NCBI GenBank assembly: GCA_965279355.1
Contig: OZ257155.1
Coordinates: 4,836,001-4,900,000, forward strand
Source: G965279355 sp965279355
Lineage (GTDB): Bacteria; Pseudomonadota; Alphaproteobacteria; CACIAM-22H2
Length of the DNA stretch: 64,000 bases
Direction of reading: 5' to 3'
Positions 8,634 through 17,966 of this stretch are shown here, piece after piece. Numbering within the stretch: position 1 is the stretch's first letter; each line of letters starts with the position of its first letter. Position numbers and translations under genes: made by a program. Under the pieces are notes generated by a model that was not told the DNA's origin, did no database searches, and was given only the letters and a program-made list of their open reading frames with translations.

Positions 8634-9938
8634 ATGTCCAACCAAGCTGCCGCCATGACAGAAGATCGTTTCTTTTCCGCCCGCCTCGCCGAGGCCGATC
8701 CCGAACTCTACCGCGCCGTGAAGGACGAACTCTCACGTCAGCAGGACAAGATTGAACTGATCGCCTCCGAGAACATCGTCTCGCGCGCGGTGCTTGAGGC
8801 GCAGGGCTCGGTTCTGACCAACAAATATGCCGAGGGTTATCCCGGCAGGCGCTATTACGGCGGCTGCGAATATGTCGACGTTGCCGAAACGATCGCCATC
8901 GAGCGTGCCAAGAAGCTGTTCAACTGCTCCTTCGCCAATGTGCAGCCGCATTCCGGCGCGCAGGCCAATGCAGCAGTCTTCTTTGCGTTGCTGCAGCCGG
9001 GCGATACCTTCATGGGCCTGTCGCTCGCGGCGGGTGGCCATCTGACACACGGCCTAGCTGTCAACATGTCGGGTAAGTGGTTCAAGCCGATTTCGTACAA
9101 TGTGCGCCGCGACAACCAGCTGATCGACTACGACGAGATGGAACGCCTGGCGCATGAGCACAAGCCGAAGCTGATCATCGCCGGCGGCTCGGCCTATCCG
9201 CGCGTCATCGATTTTGCGCGCTTCCGCAAGGTTGCCGATGCGGTCGGCGCCTATCTGATGGTCGATATGGCGCATTTTGCCGGCCTCGTGGCCGGTGGTG
9301 CGCATCCCAGCCCGCTGCCACACGCGCATATCGTGACGACCACCACGCACAAGACGCTGCGCGGCCCGCGCGGGGGCATGATCCTCTCGAACGACGAAGA
9401 GATCGGAAAGAAGATCAATTCGGCGGTGTTCCCGGGACTGCAGGGCGGCCCGCTGATGCACGTCATCGCTGCGAAGGCAGTGGCTTTCGGCGAAGCGCTG
9501 AAGCCCGAGTTCAAGGCCTATGCGAAATCCGTTGTCGAGAATGCCAAGGTTCTGGCGGATACGCTGAAGGGCGCCGGCTTTGACATCGTCTCCGGCGGCA
9601 CCGATACCCATCTCATGCTGGTCGATTTGCGGCCTAAGAAGCTGACCGGCAAGCTGTCAGAGCAGAGCCTCGATCGCGCCTATATCACCTGCAACAAGAA
9701 CGGCATTCCGCACGATCCGGAAAAGCCGACAGTCACATCGGGCGTGCGGCTCGGATCACCGGCGGGAACGACACGTGGTTTCGGTCCGGCCGAATTCCGC
9801 CGCGTCGGCGAACTGATTGGCGAAGTGCTGGACGGCCTGGCCGCTAGTAATTCGGGTGACAACACAAAGGCCGAAGAGGCAGTACGGGCAAAGGTAGGCG
9901 AGCTGTGCCGGCGTTTCCCGATCTATTCGTCTTTATAA
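8634..9938 (+). CDS. glyA: Serine hydroxymethyltransferase
   Basis: A 434-residue PLP enzyme that interconverts serine and glycine with transfer of a one-carbon unit to tetrahydrofolate. The PLP lysine is K240 in TTTTHKTLRGPRGG; the N-terminal LIASENIVSRAVLEAQGS and YAEGYPGRRYYGG motifs are canonical. The length matches the family. It lies in the usual rpiB-glyA-nrdR order. An alternative ATG eight codons downstream (MTEDRFF) cannot be excluded. Confidence 0.97.
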   Translation: MSNQAAAMTEDRFFSARLAEADPELYRAVKDELSRQQDKIELIASENIVSRAVLEAQGSVLTNKYAEGYPGRRYYGGCEYVDVAETIAIERAKKLFNCSFANVQPHSGAQANAAVFFALLQPGDTFMGLSLAAGGHLTHGLAVNMSGKWFKPISYNVRRDNQLIDYDEMERLAHEHKPKLIIAGGSAYPRVIDFARFRKVADAVGAYLMVDMAHFAGLVAGGAHPSPLPHAHIVTTTTHKTLRGPRGGMILSNDEEIGKKINSAVFPGLQGGPLMHVIAAKAVAFGEALKPEFKAYAKSVVENAKVLADTLKGAGFDIVSGGTDTHLMLVDLRPKKLTGKLSEQSLDRAYITCNKNGIPHDPEKPTVTSGVRLGSPAGTTRGFGPAEFRRVGELIGEVLDGLAASNSGDNTKAEEAVRAKVGELCRRFPIYSSL

Positions 9939-9978
9939 GAACGATTGAAGAGTATCAGGCGTAGAGGGGGTACGGGGG

Positions 9979-10440
9979 ATGCGCTGTCCGTTTTGTGGTC
10001 ATGACGACACGCAGGTGAAGGATTCGCGGCCGACGGAGGACAATAGTGCGATCCGGCGGCGCCGGTTCTGTCCATCCTGCGGTTCGCGCTTCACGACATT
10101 CGAGCGCGTCCAGCTGCGCGATCTCGTGGTGGTGAAAAAGAACAACGTCAAAGAGCCGTTCGATCGCGACAAGCTTGCGCGCTCGATCTCTCTAGCCGTG
10201 CGCAAACGCCCCGTCGAGGCGGAACGTGTCGAGCGTATCGTCAGCGGCATCGTACGTCGTCTTGAAAGCCTGGGTGAAAGCGAAATCTCCTCGACCGTGG
10301 TCGGCGAGATGGTCATGGACGCGTTGTCGACGCTCGATCCCGTTGCCTATGTCCGCTTTGCCTCGGTCTACCGGAACTTCCGCGAAGCGAAGGACTTCGA
10401 GGATTTCGTCGGCAAGCTCGGCGGTCCCGATAAGGACTGA
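9979..10440 (+). CDS. nrdR: Transcriptional repressor NrdR
   Basis: A 153-residue NrdR: a zinc ribbon (CPFCGHDD ... RRFCPSCGSRFTTFER) in the first 45 residues followed by an ATP-cone domain (VVKKNNVKEPFDRDKLARSI onward). NrdR senses ATP/dATP and represses ribonucleotide reductase genes. A purine-rich ribosome-binding stretch (GGGGGTACGGGGG) precedes the ATG. It heads the riboflavin gene block, its common location in bacteria. Confidence 0.97.
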   Translation: MRCPFCGHDDTQVKDSRPTEDNSAIRRRRFCPSCGSRFTTFERVQLRDLVVVKKNNVKEPFDRDKLARSISLAVRKRPVEAERVERIVSGIVRRLESLGESEISSTVVGEMVMDALSTLDPVAYVRFASVYRNFREAKDFEDFVGKLGGPDKD

Positions 10441-10482
10441 CATGAGGCTTCGCTCTCCAGTGTGCCTGTATGGAGAGGGAAG

Positions 10483-11586
10483 ATGACCACCGCGGACGAT
10501 CTCAGCCATATGCGGACGGCTCTGGCGCTGGCGCGGCGCAACCTTGGCGCCGTGTGGCCCAACCCAGCGGTCGGCTGCGTTCTTGTCAAGGACGGTCGCG
10601 TTGTCGGACGCGGGTGGACGCAGCCCGGCGGAAGACCGCATGCCGAAACCGAGGCGCTGGCGCGTGCGCAGTCCGCCGCGGCCGGTGCAACTGCCTATGT
10701 CACGCTTGAGCCTTGCAGCCACCACGGGCGCACGCCGCCCTGCGCGGAGGCGTTGATCAGGGCGCGGGTCGCGGGGGTCGTTGCGGCGATCGAGGACCCT
10801 GATCCTCGCGTGTCGGGGCGTGGGCTTACGATATTGCGCGAGGCCGGTATCAAGGTTGAAACGGGTCTGCTTGCCGATGAAGCAGCCGAGCTCAATGCCG
10901 GTTTTTTCCAGCGCGTGCTGCGCGGGCGCCCGCTGGTCACCCTCAAGACTGCGACAACTTTGGACGGTCGGATCGCCACCCATCGCGGCGAAAGCCGCTG
11001 GATCACCGGCGAACCGGCAAGGCAGCGCGCGCATGTGCTGCGCGCGGAGCACGATGCGATCCTGATCGGGGTCGGAACGGCGCTGATCGACGATCCGGAT
11101 CTGACCTGTCGTCTTTCCGGCCTGACCGACCGTTCGCCGGTCCGCATCGTGATCGATCCACGCCTGCGTCTGTCGCTGACGGCGAAGTTGGTGCAGACAG
11201 CGCGCAAGACGCCGACCTGGTTCGTGACCTTCGCGGGCGCCGATCGCGGGCGACGTCAGGCGTTCGTCGATTGTGGAATCGAACTGATCGATATCGAGCC
11301 CGCCGCCGACGGTCAGCCGGATATGCCCGCTATGATGGAGGCGCTGGGGGAACGCGGGATCACGCGCGTGCTCGTCGAAGGAGGCAGCCGTGTAAGCGGT
11401 GCTTTGCTCGCGGCCGGTTTGATCGACCGGATTGTCTGGTTCCGGGCGGCTATGCTGATGGGCGGCGACGGGGCGCCGGTTGCGGCGCCTTTCGGCGTTG
11501 ACCGACTGGCACAAGCGCCGCGCCTCGTGCGCGTTGCCGCAGAGCCTTGCGGCGACGATCTCATGGAAATCTATGCCCGCCGTTAG
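10483..11586 (+). CDS. ribD: Bifunctional diaminohydroxyphosphoribosylaminopyrimidine deaminase / 5-amino-6-(5-phosphoribosylamino)uracil reductase
   Basis: A 367-residue RibD catalysing the second and third steps of riboflavin synthesis from the GTP-derived pyrimidine. The N-terminal deaminase domain has the zinc motif H53-A-E55 and PCSHHGRTPPC (C78, C87); the C-terminal NADPH-dependent reductase domain starts near LVTLKTATTLDGRIA and contains GESRWITG and VLVEGGSRV. The ATG at 10483 was chosen because GGAGAGGGAAG lies immediately upstream. Its stop overlaps by four bases the end of the convergent hybrid kinase gene, which separates it from ribE. Confidence 0.95.
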   Translation: MTTADDLSHMRTALALARRNLGAVWPNPAVGCVLVKDGRVVGRGWTQPGGRPHAETEALARAQSAAAGATAYVTLEPCSHHGRTPPCAEALIRARVAGVVAAIEDPDPRVSGRGLTILREAGIKVETGLLADEAAELNAGFFQRVLRGRPLVTLKTATTLDGRIATHRGESRWITGEPARQRAHVLRAEHDAILIGVGTALIDDPDLTCRLSGLTDRSPVRIVIDPRLRLSLTAKLVQTARKTPTWFVTFAGADRGRRQAFVDCGIELIDIEPAADGQPDMPAMMEALGERGITRVLVEGGSRVSGALLAAGLIDRIVWFRAAMLMGGDGAPVAAPFGVDRLAQAPRLVRVAAEPCGDDLMEIYARR

Positions 11587-14126
11587 TGGCCAGCGGCAGT
11601 CGTTCGTCTGCGGCCGTGTTTTGCGATGACGTTGAGCAGAACTGTTTTTTCGATCGGCTTGGCAACATGGTCGGCCATGCCTGCATCGAGGCAGCGTTTC
11701 ACATCTTCGCTCATGGCATTCGCCGTCATGGCCACTATCGGTGTCAGGCCGTTGTCGCCGGGCAGTGCGTGGATCCTGGCCGTCGCCTCGTAGCCGTCCA
11801 TATCAGGCATCTGGATATCCATCAGCACCAGGTCGTAGTCTTTCGTGCGAACGGCGTCGATGGCTGCGGCACCGCTATCCGCCGTCTCGACAGCATGTCC
11901 GGTGCCGCGCAGCATCAATGAGACGAGCCGTCTGTTCATCTCTACGTCGTCGACAAGCAGGATTCGTATGTGTGCGCCGCCGGCAACCGAAGACTGCAAC
12001 TGAGCGGGATTTTCGGCGACCGTCGCGCGTTTCATATCCAGACAGAACCAGAATACACTGCCTTTTCCAGGCGTACTGTCCACGCCGATTGTTCCGCCCA
12101 TAAGTTCGACGAGGCGCTTGGAGATCGATAAGCCAAGACCGGAACCGCCAAATTTTCGCGAGACAGACGCATCTGCTTGCACAAAACGGTCGAACAGCCG
12201 ACTTTGCGCCTCAGGCGTGATGCCTTCACCGGTATCCTCTACCTCGAAGCGCAGGCTCGGCCGGGTAGCATCCTGGGAGAGTGAGAGAACGCGTACGGTA
12301 ACGCGGCCTCGTGCCGTGAATTTTACGGCGTTTCCGACAAGATTGAGGAGGACTTGGCGCAGCCTATGATCGTCCCCAATGACGAATTGCGGAACGGACG
12401 GCTCGATGATGGAGACGAGTTCCAGATTCTTCGCGGTTGCAGATTCACGCACGATCGACAGCACGCCGTCGACAAGGCTGGCCGGGGGAAACGCGACCTC
12501 ATCCAGATCGATACGCCCAGCTTCGATCTTCGAATAGTCGAGGATGTCGTTGAGAAGGACGAGGAGGGCGCGAGCGGCGTCGCGGATCGTTGTGGCGTGA
12601 CGTTTCTGCTCGTCGTTCAACGGCGTTTCGAGAAGGACGTTGGCGAACCCGATCACACCGTTCATTGGTGTGCGGATCTCATGGCTCATCGTCGCGAGGA
12701 ACTCGGATTTGGCGCGGTTCGCAGCGTCTGCCGCGGCACGCGCTTCCTTCAACTCCTCCTCGCCGCGAATGCGGGCTGTGATATCGCCCATGAAGCCGTC
12801 CCAGACGACGTTGCCGTCGGCGCGTCGGCGGGTATGCATGGCGCTATGACACCAGACGATCTCGCCGTCCGGTCGGACCATCCGGACGTCGATTGACCAT
12901 GGTGCAAGGGAGAGGGCGGAATCCCGGATTGACGTCAACGCCCGCTCGCGGTCATCCGGATGGATCCGGTTGAGCCAGACCCATGGGTCGCGCTTCACAT
13001 CCGCAGGATCAATGCCGATCAGTGCCTTGAGGCCGCTGCTGAGGAATGGATAGGAGAGCGTGCCGTCCGGCCGCATCACACGCTGATAGAGAATGCCGGG
13101 GACGTTGGCGGCGATTGCCGAAAACTGCTGATTCAGTTCGTCGATGCGTGCGGCAGATTCCCGCCGTCGCCGTATATCGAGAATCAGGAATGCCGCAACC
13201 AGAAGGCTGAGTACGGTAAATCCCGTGCTGTAACCAAATTCGCGCCGTTCCGCCGCATAAACCTCGGAAAAATAACGGGCGACGTCGAAGCCGACAAAAA
13301 CAGAAAATGGAAGTTCGTCATTGACCCGGTAGCTGAGGGTTCGGCGGATGCCGTCGAGACGACTGACGGTTTCGTAGCTGCCAACGGGACTCCGCCTGCT
13401 GGCCTCGAAGAACTGGGCGGAGGCCGCGATCTGGCCAATCTGCATCGGCTGGGCACCGCGCCGCGAGAGCAGCACCCCGTCGGAGCGGATCAGGCCGACC
13501 GTGCTCCCGTCAGGAAGGTTGAGGGAGCCATAGAACGATCCGAAAAAATCCGTCGGCAGGAGGGCCAGGACAATTCCGTTGAATTCACCGCGGGGGCCAT
13601 CGATTGCATAGGAGAGCGGAATGGCCGCGGTCTCGAAGCGGGTGCTATAGAAGGGCAGGCCTATATACATCAGGCCTTTCGGCGTCGTTGTCGCATGAAA
13701 CTCGAAACTCTCGCTTCGTCCCGCATCATTGGGATCCGCTTCGCCCGGGAGGCTGCTGCCGATAACCTGCCTTGTGCTGTCGATGACCAGCACTTCGAGG
13801 CTGGCGCGCAACGCTGACGAGGCGATGATCTGATTGATGTCCATGAGGATCGCGCTCGCGGGATTGCGTTCCACGTTCAGCTTGACCAGACGGAGCAGCT
13901 GTTCGACGCGCCTGAAGGTGACCAGCGCGTGGGCTTCGGCCGCCTGCGAAAGAGCCAGGGTTTCATTCCGGGCGTCAGCTCTGGTGGCCTCGCGCGCCGA
14001 ATTGGTCGACTGGATCGTGCTGGACCAGAGGGCGGCAATGAATATCCCGCACAACCCCACAATAAGGTAGACAGCGCCCCTGCTGCCTTTGAGAGCGGTC
14101 GCCATATTGGCTTGAGGAGGGTTCAT
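11583..14126 (-). CDS. Membrane-anchored hybrid sensor histidine kinase with receiver domain
   Basis: An 847-residue hybrid kinase. Two membrane helices (about 18-38 and 300-318) bracket a periplasmic sensor region of some 260 residues that resembles a double-Cache/CHASE-type domain. A PAS domain with a PAC tail (about 335-455) follows, then HisKA (MSHEIRTPMNG, His at 482), HATPase (NLVGNAVKFTARG, DTGEGI, GSGLGLSI) and a C-terminal receiver with Asp at 770 (LVLMDIQMPDMDGYE). It probably passes phosphate from His to its own receiver and on to an external Hpt protein; none is encoded nearby. The gene lies antisense in the riboflavin cluster between ribD and ribE, meeting ribD tail to tail and ribE head to head. 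Confidence 0.92.
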   Translation of the reverse strand: MNPPQANMATALKGSRGAVYLIVGLCGIFIAALWSSTIQSTNSAREATRADARNETLALSQAAEAHALVTFRRVEQLLRLVKLNVERNPASAILMDINQIIASSALRASLEVLVIDSTRQVIGSSLPGEADPNDAGRSESFEFHATTTPKGLMYIGLPFYSTRFETAAIPLSYAIDGPRGEFNGIVLALLPTDFFGSFYGSLNLPDGSTVGLIRSDGVLLSRRGAQPMQIGQIAASAQFFEASRRSPVGSYETVSRLDGIRRTLSYRVNDELPFSVFVGFDVARYFSEVYAAERREFGYSTGFTVLSLLVAAFLILDIRRRRESAARIDELNQQFSAIAANVPGILYQRVMRPDGTLSYPFLSSGLKALIGIDPADVKRDPWVWLNRIHPDDRERALTSIRDSALSLAPWSIDVRMVRPDGEIVWCHSAMHTRRRADGNVVWDGFMGDITARIRGEEELKEARAAADAANRAKSEFLATMSHEIRTPMNGVIGFANVLLETPLNDEQKRHATTIRDAARALLVLLNDILDYSKIEAGRIDLDEVAFPPASLVDGVLSIVRESATAKNLELVSIIEPSVPQFVIGDDHRLRQVLLNLVGNAVKFTARGRVTVRVLSLSQDATRPSLRFEVEDTGEGITPEAQSRLFDRFVQADASVSRKFGGSGLGLSISKRLVELMGGTIGVDSTPGKGSVFWFCLDMKRATVAENPAQLQSSVAGGAHIRILLVDDVEMNRRLVSLMLRGTGHAVETADSGAAAIDAVRTKDYDLVLMDIQMPDMDGYEATARIHALPGDNGLTPIVAMTANAMSEDVKRCLDAGMADHVAKPIEKTVLLNVIAKHGRRRTTAAGH

Positions 14127-14228
14127 CGAAGACGAGCGTTGGGGGTGATCGTGAACAATGGTATGGCCAAATAGAGAAATGCTAAGATACAGCTAGTAGA
14201 ATTTAGGCCAAAGTTGCAGGTTGTACAG

Positions 14229-14840
14229 ATGTTTACCGGCATAATTACCGATGTGGGTCGCGTCAGGGCGCTGTCGAAAATTTCCGGCGCGGACACCCGG
14301 CTCGTGGTGGAGACGGTTTATGATACGCACGGCATTGCGATAGGGGCCTCCATCTCCTGCGGCGGGGCGTGCCTGACCGTCGTCGAAAAAGGCGAAGGCT
14401 GGTTTGCCGCCGACGCGTCGGCCGAGACGCTGGCCTGTACGACCCTCGGCGAGTGGATGCCCGGCACCAGGATCAATCTCGAGCGGGCGCTGAAGGCCGG
14501 CGATGAGCTCGGTGGCCATATCGTGAGCGGGCATGTCGATGGAACTGGGATGGTGGCCAGTCGCGAGGAAGAAGAGGGTTCGCTGCGGCTGCTGTTCGAG
14601 GTGGGCCGTAATCTTGGGCGCTTTGTGGCCTCGAAGGGATCTGTGGCCATCGACGGTGTCTCGCTGACCGTGAATGAAGTTGAGGACGGGCCCACAGGGA
14701 CCCGTTTTGGGGTCAATCTGATCCCACATACGCAGGGTGTGACGACGCTGGGCGGGCTCAAAAAGGGTAGCCGCGTGAACGTGGAAGTGGATGTCATGGC
14801 GCGCTATGTTGCGCGCATGCAGGATCAGAGCAAGCAATGA
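14229..14840 (+). CDS. ribE: Riboflavin synthase, alpha chain
   Basis: A 203-residue riboflavin synthase, which dismutates two 6,7-dimethyl-8-ribityllumazine molecules into riboflavin. It shows the MFTGIITDVGRV N-terminus and two tandem lumazine-binding repeats (first about 1-95, second about 97-195, the latter with DGVSLTVNEVE). The start was placed at the MFTGII methionine; an upstream ATG would add five non-family residues. About 100 bp separate it from the divergent kinase gene, and no FMN riboswitch structure was recognised there. It overlaps ribBX by an ATGA. Confidence 0.95.
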   Translation: MFTGIITDVGRVRALSKISGADTRLVVETVYDTHGIAIGASISCGGACLTVVEKGEGWFAADASAETLACTTLGEWMPGTRINLERALKAGDELGGHIVSGHVDGTGMVASREEEEGSLRLLFEVGRNLGRFVASKGSVAIDGVSLTVNEVEDGPTGTRFGVNLIPHTQGVTTLGGLKKGSRVNVEVDVMARYVARMQDQSKQ

Positions 14841-16054
14841 AGCCGTCACCGAAGCAGCAGGACCTTCTCGACAAGGGCGTGAGCGATCTCGCCGTTCTGT
14901 CGAAGATCGAAGACATCATCGAAGACGCCCGGAACGGGCGGATGTTCATTCTGGTCGACGACGAGGACCGCGAAAACGAAGGCGACCTTGTCATCCCGGC
15001 CCAGATGGCGACGCCCGAAGCGATCAACTTCATGGCGAGATACGGCAGGGGCCTGATCTGCCTGTCGATGACTCGAAGCCGGATCGAGCGCCTTGGGCTG
15101 CGGCTGATGTCTGCGGAGAACGGAACACGGCATCACACCGCGTTCACCGTCTCCATCGAGGCGCGTGAAGGTGTCACCACCGGCATTTCCGCATCCGATC
15201 GTGCGCGCACCATCGCGGTCGCCATCGATCCTGAAAAGGGCGAGACGGATATCGTCACGCCAGGCCATGTGTTCCCGCTGATGGCGCGGGATGGCGGCGT
15301 GCTGGTGCGTGCCGGTCATACCGAGGCGGCCGTCGACATTTCCAGGCTGGCCGGCCTCAATCCGTCGGGCGTGATCTGCGAGATCATGAACGACGATGGA
15401 ACGATGGCGCGGCTTCCTGATCTCGTGAAGTTCGCGCAGTTCCACGGGCTCAAGGTTGCCGCGATTGCCGACCTGATCGCTTATCGCCGGCGGCACGACA
15501 TTCTGGTCGAGCGGACGATCGAGACTTCGATCGAGAGCCGCTACGGTGGACGCTTCAAAATGCTCGTCTATGTCAATCGCGCCGCCTATGCGGAACATAT
15601 CGCCTTGATCAAGGGCGACATCAGCGGCCCCGAGCCGGTAGTCGTCCGCATGCACGCTATGAACGTGCTGGATGACGTGCTCGGCGACAAGGCGGTCGGG
15701 CGCGGCGGCGTGCTCCATTCGTCGATGAAATACATCAGCGAGATCGGGCGCGGTGTGGTCGTGCTGATCCGCGAACCGCGGCCGACCAGCCTGTCAGATC
15801 GGGTCCGCGCACGGCACGGCGATTCGTCGAGTGCCAGCGCCGGCCTGGGCGATTACCTGTCCGATGAGGGACGCATGGCGGCGTCGTTTGCGTCGGGCCT
15901 GCGGGACTACGGCGTCGGCGCGCAGGTCCTGCTTGATCTCGGCCTGCGCGATGTCGTGCTCCTGTCGAACCATCCGCAAACGGTGGTCGGTATCGAAGGT
16001 TATGGTTTGAACATTACGGAGTGGCGGGCCATTCCGCCGCTGGTCGAGGGCTAA
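14837..16054 (+). CDS. ribB: 3,4-dihydroxy-2-butanone-4-phosphate synthase fused to a degenerate GTP cyclohydrolase II-like domain (RibBX)
   Basis: A 405-residue protein. The N-terminal half (about 20-225) is RibB: DDEDRENEGDL and TRHHTAFTVS supply the acidic Mg-binding and active-site residues, with GHTEAAVD and CEIMNDDGTMAR following. It makes the four-carbon unit of lumazine from ribulose-5-phosphate. The C-terminal half (about 240-405) aligns with GTP cyclohydrolase II, but the position of the zinc-binding Cys motif reads HAMNVLDDVLGDKAVGRGG and contains no cysteine, so the RibA activity is predicted to be absent. This matches the RibBX arrangement known in alphaproteobacteria; a separate RibA should be encoded elsewhere. 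Confidence 0.93.
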   Translation: MKPSPKQQDLLDKGVSDLAVLSKIEDIIEDARNGRMFILVDDEDRENEGDLVIPAQMATPEAINFMARYGRGLICLSMTRSRIERLGLRLMSAENGTRHHTAFTVSIEAREGVTTGISASDRARTIAVAIDPEKGETDIVTPGHVFPLMARDGGVLVRAGHTEAAVDISRLAGLNPSGVICEIMNDDGTMARLPDLVKFAQFHGLKVAAIADLIAYRRRHDILVERTIETSIESRYGGRFKMLVYVNRAAYAEHIALIKGDISGPEPVVVRMHAMNVLDDVLGDKAVGRGGVLHSSMKYISEIGRGVVVLIREPRPTSLSDRVRARHGDSSSASAGLGDYLSDEGRMAASFASGLRDYGVGAQVLLDLGLRDVVLLSNHPQTVVGIEGYGLNITEWRAIPPLVEG

Positions 16055-16063
16055 GAGACGATC

Positions 16064-16516
16064 ATGGCGGACAAGCCGCATATTCTCATCATTGAAGCGC
16101 GTTTCTACGAGCCGCTGGCCGACGAAATGGTCACAGGCGCGATCCGCAAGCTTGAGTCCGTCAAGGCGACGTATGAGCGTCTGGCTGTGCCGGGCGCGTT
16201 CGAGATTCCGGCGGTGATTGCCGCCGCGCATAGCGGCAAGCAGGCAAAGAAATTCGACGGGTACATCGCCCTGGGCTGCGTGATCCGTGGCGAGACCACG
16301 CACTACGATTACGTCTGCGGCGAAAGCGCGCGCGGATTGCAGGAGCTGGCGATCCGGCACAGCCTGGCAATCGGCTATGGCATTCTGACGGTGGAGAATG
16401 AAGAACAGGCCTGGGAACGGGCCAAGCTCGACAAGGGCGATAAGGGGGGTATGGCGGCCGAGGCGTGTCTGGCGATGATCGACGTTCGCCGGCGCTTTGG
16501 GCATGGAGGCGCCTGA
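16064..16516 (+). CDS. ribH: 6,7-dimethyl-8-ribityllumazine synthase
   Basis: A 150-residue lumazine synthase that joins the RibD-derived pyrimidine with the RibB product. Family motifs are PGAFEIPAVI, ALGCVIRGETTHYDYV (active-site His) and YGILTVENEEQAWERA. The length is normal. It lies 9 bp after ribBX and its stop overlaps the nusB ATG by one base. Confidence 0.95.
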   Translation: MADKPHILIIEARFYEPLADEMVTGAIRKLESVKATYERLAVPGAFEIPAVIAAAHSGKQAKKFDGYIALGCVIRGETTHYDYVCGESARGLQELAIRHSLAIGYGILTVENEEQAWERAKLDKGDKGGMAAEACLAMIDVRRRFGHGGA

Positions 16517-16995
16517 TGGCTGAAGACGCGCCGCGCGCGCCAGGCCGCCGGGAATCCGCGCGTGTCGCGGCAGTCCAGGCGCTCTATCAGATCGATCTGT
16601 CCGGCGCAGCTGCGGCCGACGTCATCGCCGAGTTCCGTGATCATCGTCTCGATAAATCGTCTGACAAGGATCTGTTTTCCTCGATCGTCGCAACGGCCGC
16701 GGTGAAGCGGGAGGAGATCGACACCCTGTTGAGCTCGGCGCTCGCCGAGGGTTGGAAGATCGAGCGCCTGGATGCCGTGCTCCGCGCCCTGCTGCGCGCC
16801 GGCGTCGGCGAACTCCAGGAGCCGGACGGCGTGCCGGCGCGGGTGCTGCTGGACCAGTATGTTGACGTCGCGCATGCCTTCTTCACGGGCAAGGAGGTTG
16901 GCTTCGTGAACGGCGTTCTGGATGGGCTGGCGCGGCGGCTGCGGCCGCAGGAAGTCGAAGGCAAGCGTGCCGGGCACACCGCGAAAGAGCGGTGA
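16516..16995 (+). CDS. nusB: Transcription antitermination protein NusB
   Basis: A 159-residue NusB with the RRESARVAAVQALYQIDLSG N-terminus and the VALAHAF-like helix (YVDVAHAFFTGKEVGFVNGVLD) at the C-terminus. NusB binds boxA RNA with NusE (ribosomal S10) and supports antitermination of rRNA operons. The ATG at 16516 overlaps the ribH stop; the frame is open upstream only as an overlap into ribH. The ribH-nusB junction is conserved across proteobacteria. Confidence 0.95.
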   Translation: MAEDAPRAPGRRESARVAAVQALYQIDLSGAAAADVIAEFRDHRLDKSSDKDLFSSIVATAAVKREEIDTLLSSALAEGWKIERLDAVLRALLRAGVGELQEPDGVPARVLLDQYVDVAHAFFTGKEVGFVNGVLDGLARRLRPQEVEGKRAGHTAKER

Positions 16996-17959
16996 ATTCG
17001 AGCGGATCGCGCGCTACTTCGCACCGCTAGCCGCGGGCGAAGCGGGGGCGCTGGGCCTTCGTGACGATGTTGCGTTTCTCACGGTGCCGGACGGGCAGGA
17101 ACTTGTCGCGACCAGCGATGCGCTCGTCTCCGGTGTTCATTTCCTTCCCGACGACCCTCCGGACCTGATTGCCCGCAAGGCATTGCGGGTGAACCTGTCC
17201 GATCTTGCCGCGAAGGGCGCACATCCACGCTGGTATCTGCTGGATGCGGCCTTTACCCGCAAAACAGACGACCGCTGGATCGCACGGTTCGCCCGCGGTC
17301 TTGCCAAAGATCAGGCGGCGTTCGATGTGCATCTGGTCGGCGGCGACACGGTCGCGACACCGGGACCCACTACCTTCGCGATCACGGCGTTGGGCATGGT
17401 GCGCGCAACCTGGGGTCTGCGTCGCGGCGGCGCGCATGCGGGCGACGACGTGTTTGTTACCGGGACGATCGGTGACGCGGCGCTTGGTCTGATGGTTCGC
17501 CGGAAAAAGCTCCGGACGCTGAAACCGACAGCGCGTGCCTTTCTGGAAGGCCGGTATCGCCTGCCGCAGCCGCGCGTGGCGGTTGGCCCGCGTCTGCTCG
17601 GTGTGGCGACGGCGGCTCTCGATGTCTCCGACGGACTGGTCGCAGATCTTGGCCATCTTGCCGCGAATTCGAAACTGGGTGCCGTCATCGAACAGAAGCT
17701 GGTGCCGCTTTCTCCGGCGACGGCCGCTGCGGTTGCGAAACAGCCGGCGCTGATGGAGCGGGTGCTCACCGGTGGCGATGATTACGAAATTCTGTTTACC
17801 GCCCCTGCGTCGGCGGACAAGCTGCTTGGCACGCTGAGCCGCGAAACCGGCGTGCCGATAACCCGTATCGGCCGCATGGAGCCAGGGAAGGGCGTGCGTG
17901 TGATCGATACGAGCGGCCGGCCGCGCCGACTTGCGGCCGGCGGCTGGACTCACTCCTGA
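16967..17959 (+). CDS. thiL: Thiamine-monophosphate kinase
   Basis: A 330-residue ThiL of the AIRS/PurM kinase superfamily, which phosphorylates thiamine phosphate to the active cofactor thiamine diphosphate. Visible motifs are LRDDVAFLTVPDG (Mg/ATP-binding Asp residues), DLAAKGAHPRWYLL, GGDTVATPGP, DVSDGLVADLGHLA and GGDDYEILFTAP. The GTG at 16967 is the best start: it is preceded by a GAAGG stretch and gives a normal family length; it overlaps the end of nusB by 29 bp. The nusB-thiL pairing is common. Confidence 0.93.
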   Translation: MPGTPRKSGEFERIARYFAPLAAGEAGALGLRDDVAFLTVPDGQELVATSDALVSGVHFLPDDPPDLIARKALRVNLSDLAAKGAHPRWYLLDAAFTRKTDDRWIARFARGLAKDQAAFDVHLVGGDTVATPGPTTFAITALGMVRATWGLRRGGAHAGDDVFVTGTIGDAALGLMVRRKKLRTLKPTARAFLEGRYRLPQPRVAVGPRLLGVATAALDVSDGLVADLGHLAANSKLGAVIEQKLVPLSPATAAAVAKQPALMERVLTGGDDYEILFTAPASADKLLGTLSRETGVPITRIGRMEPGKGVRVIDTSGRPRRLAAGGWTHS

Positions 17960-17966
17960 GCTTGCT

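Noticed and set aside
14127..14228. FMN (RFN) riboswitch before ribE
   Set aside because: The gap is about 100 bp and lacks the conserved RFN blocks; the kinase gene also occupies the space upstream.
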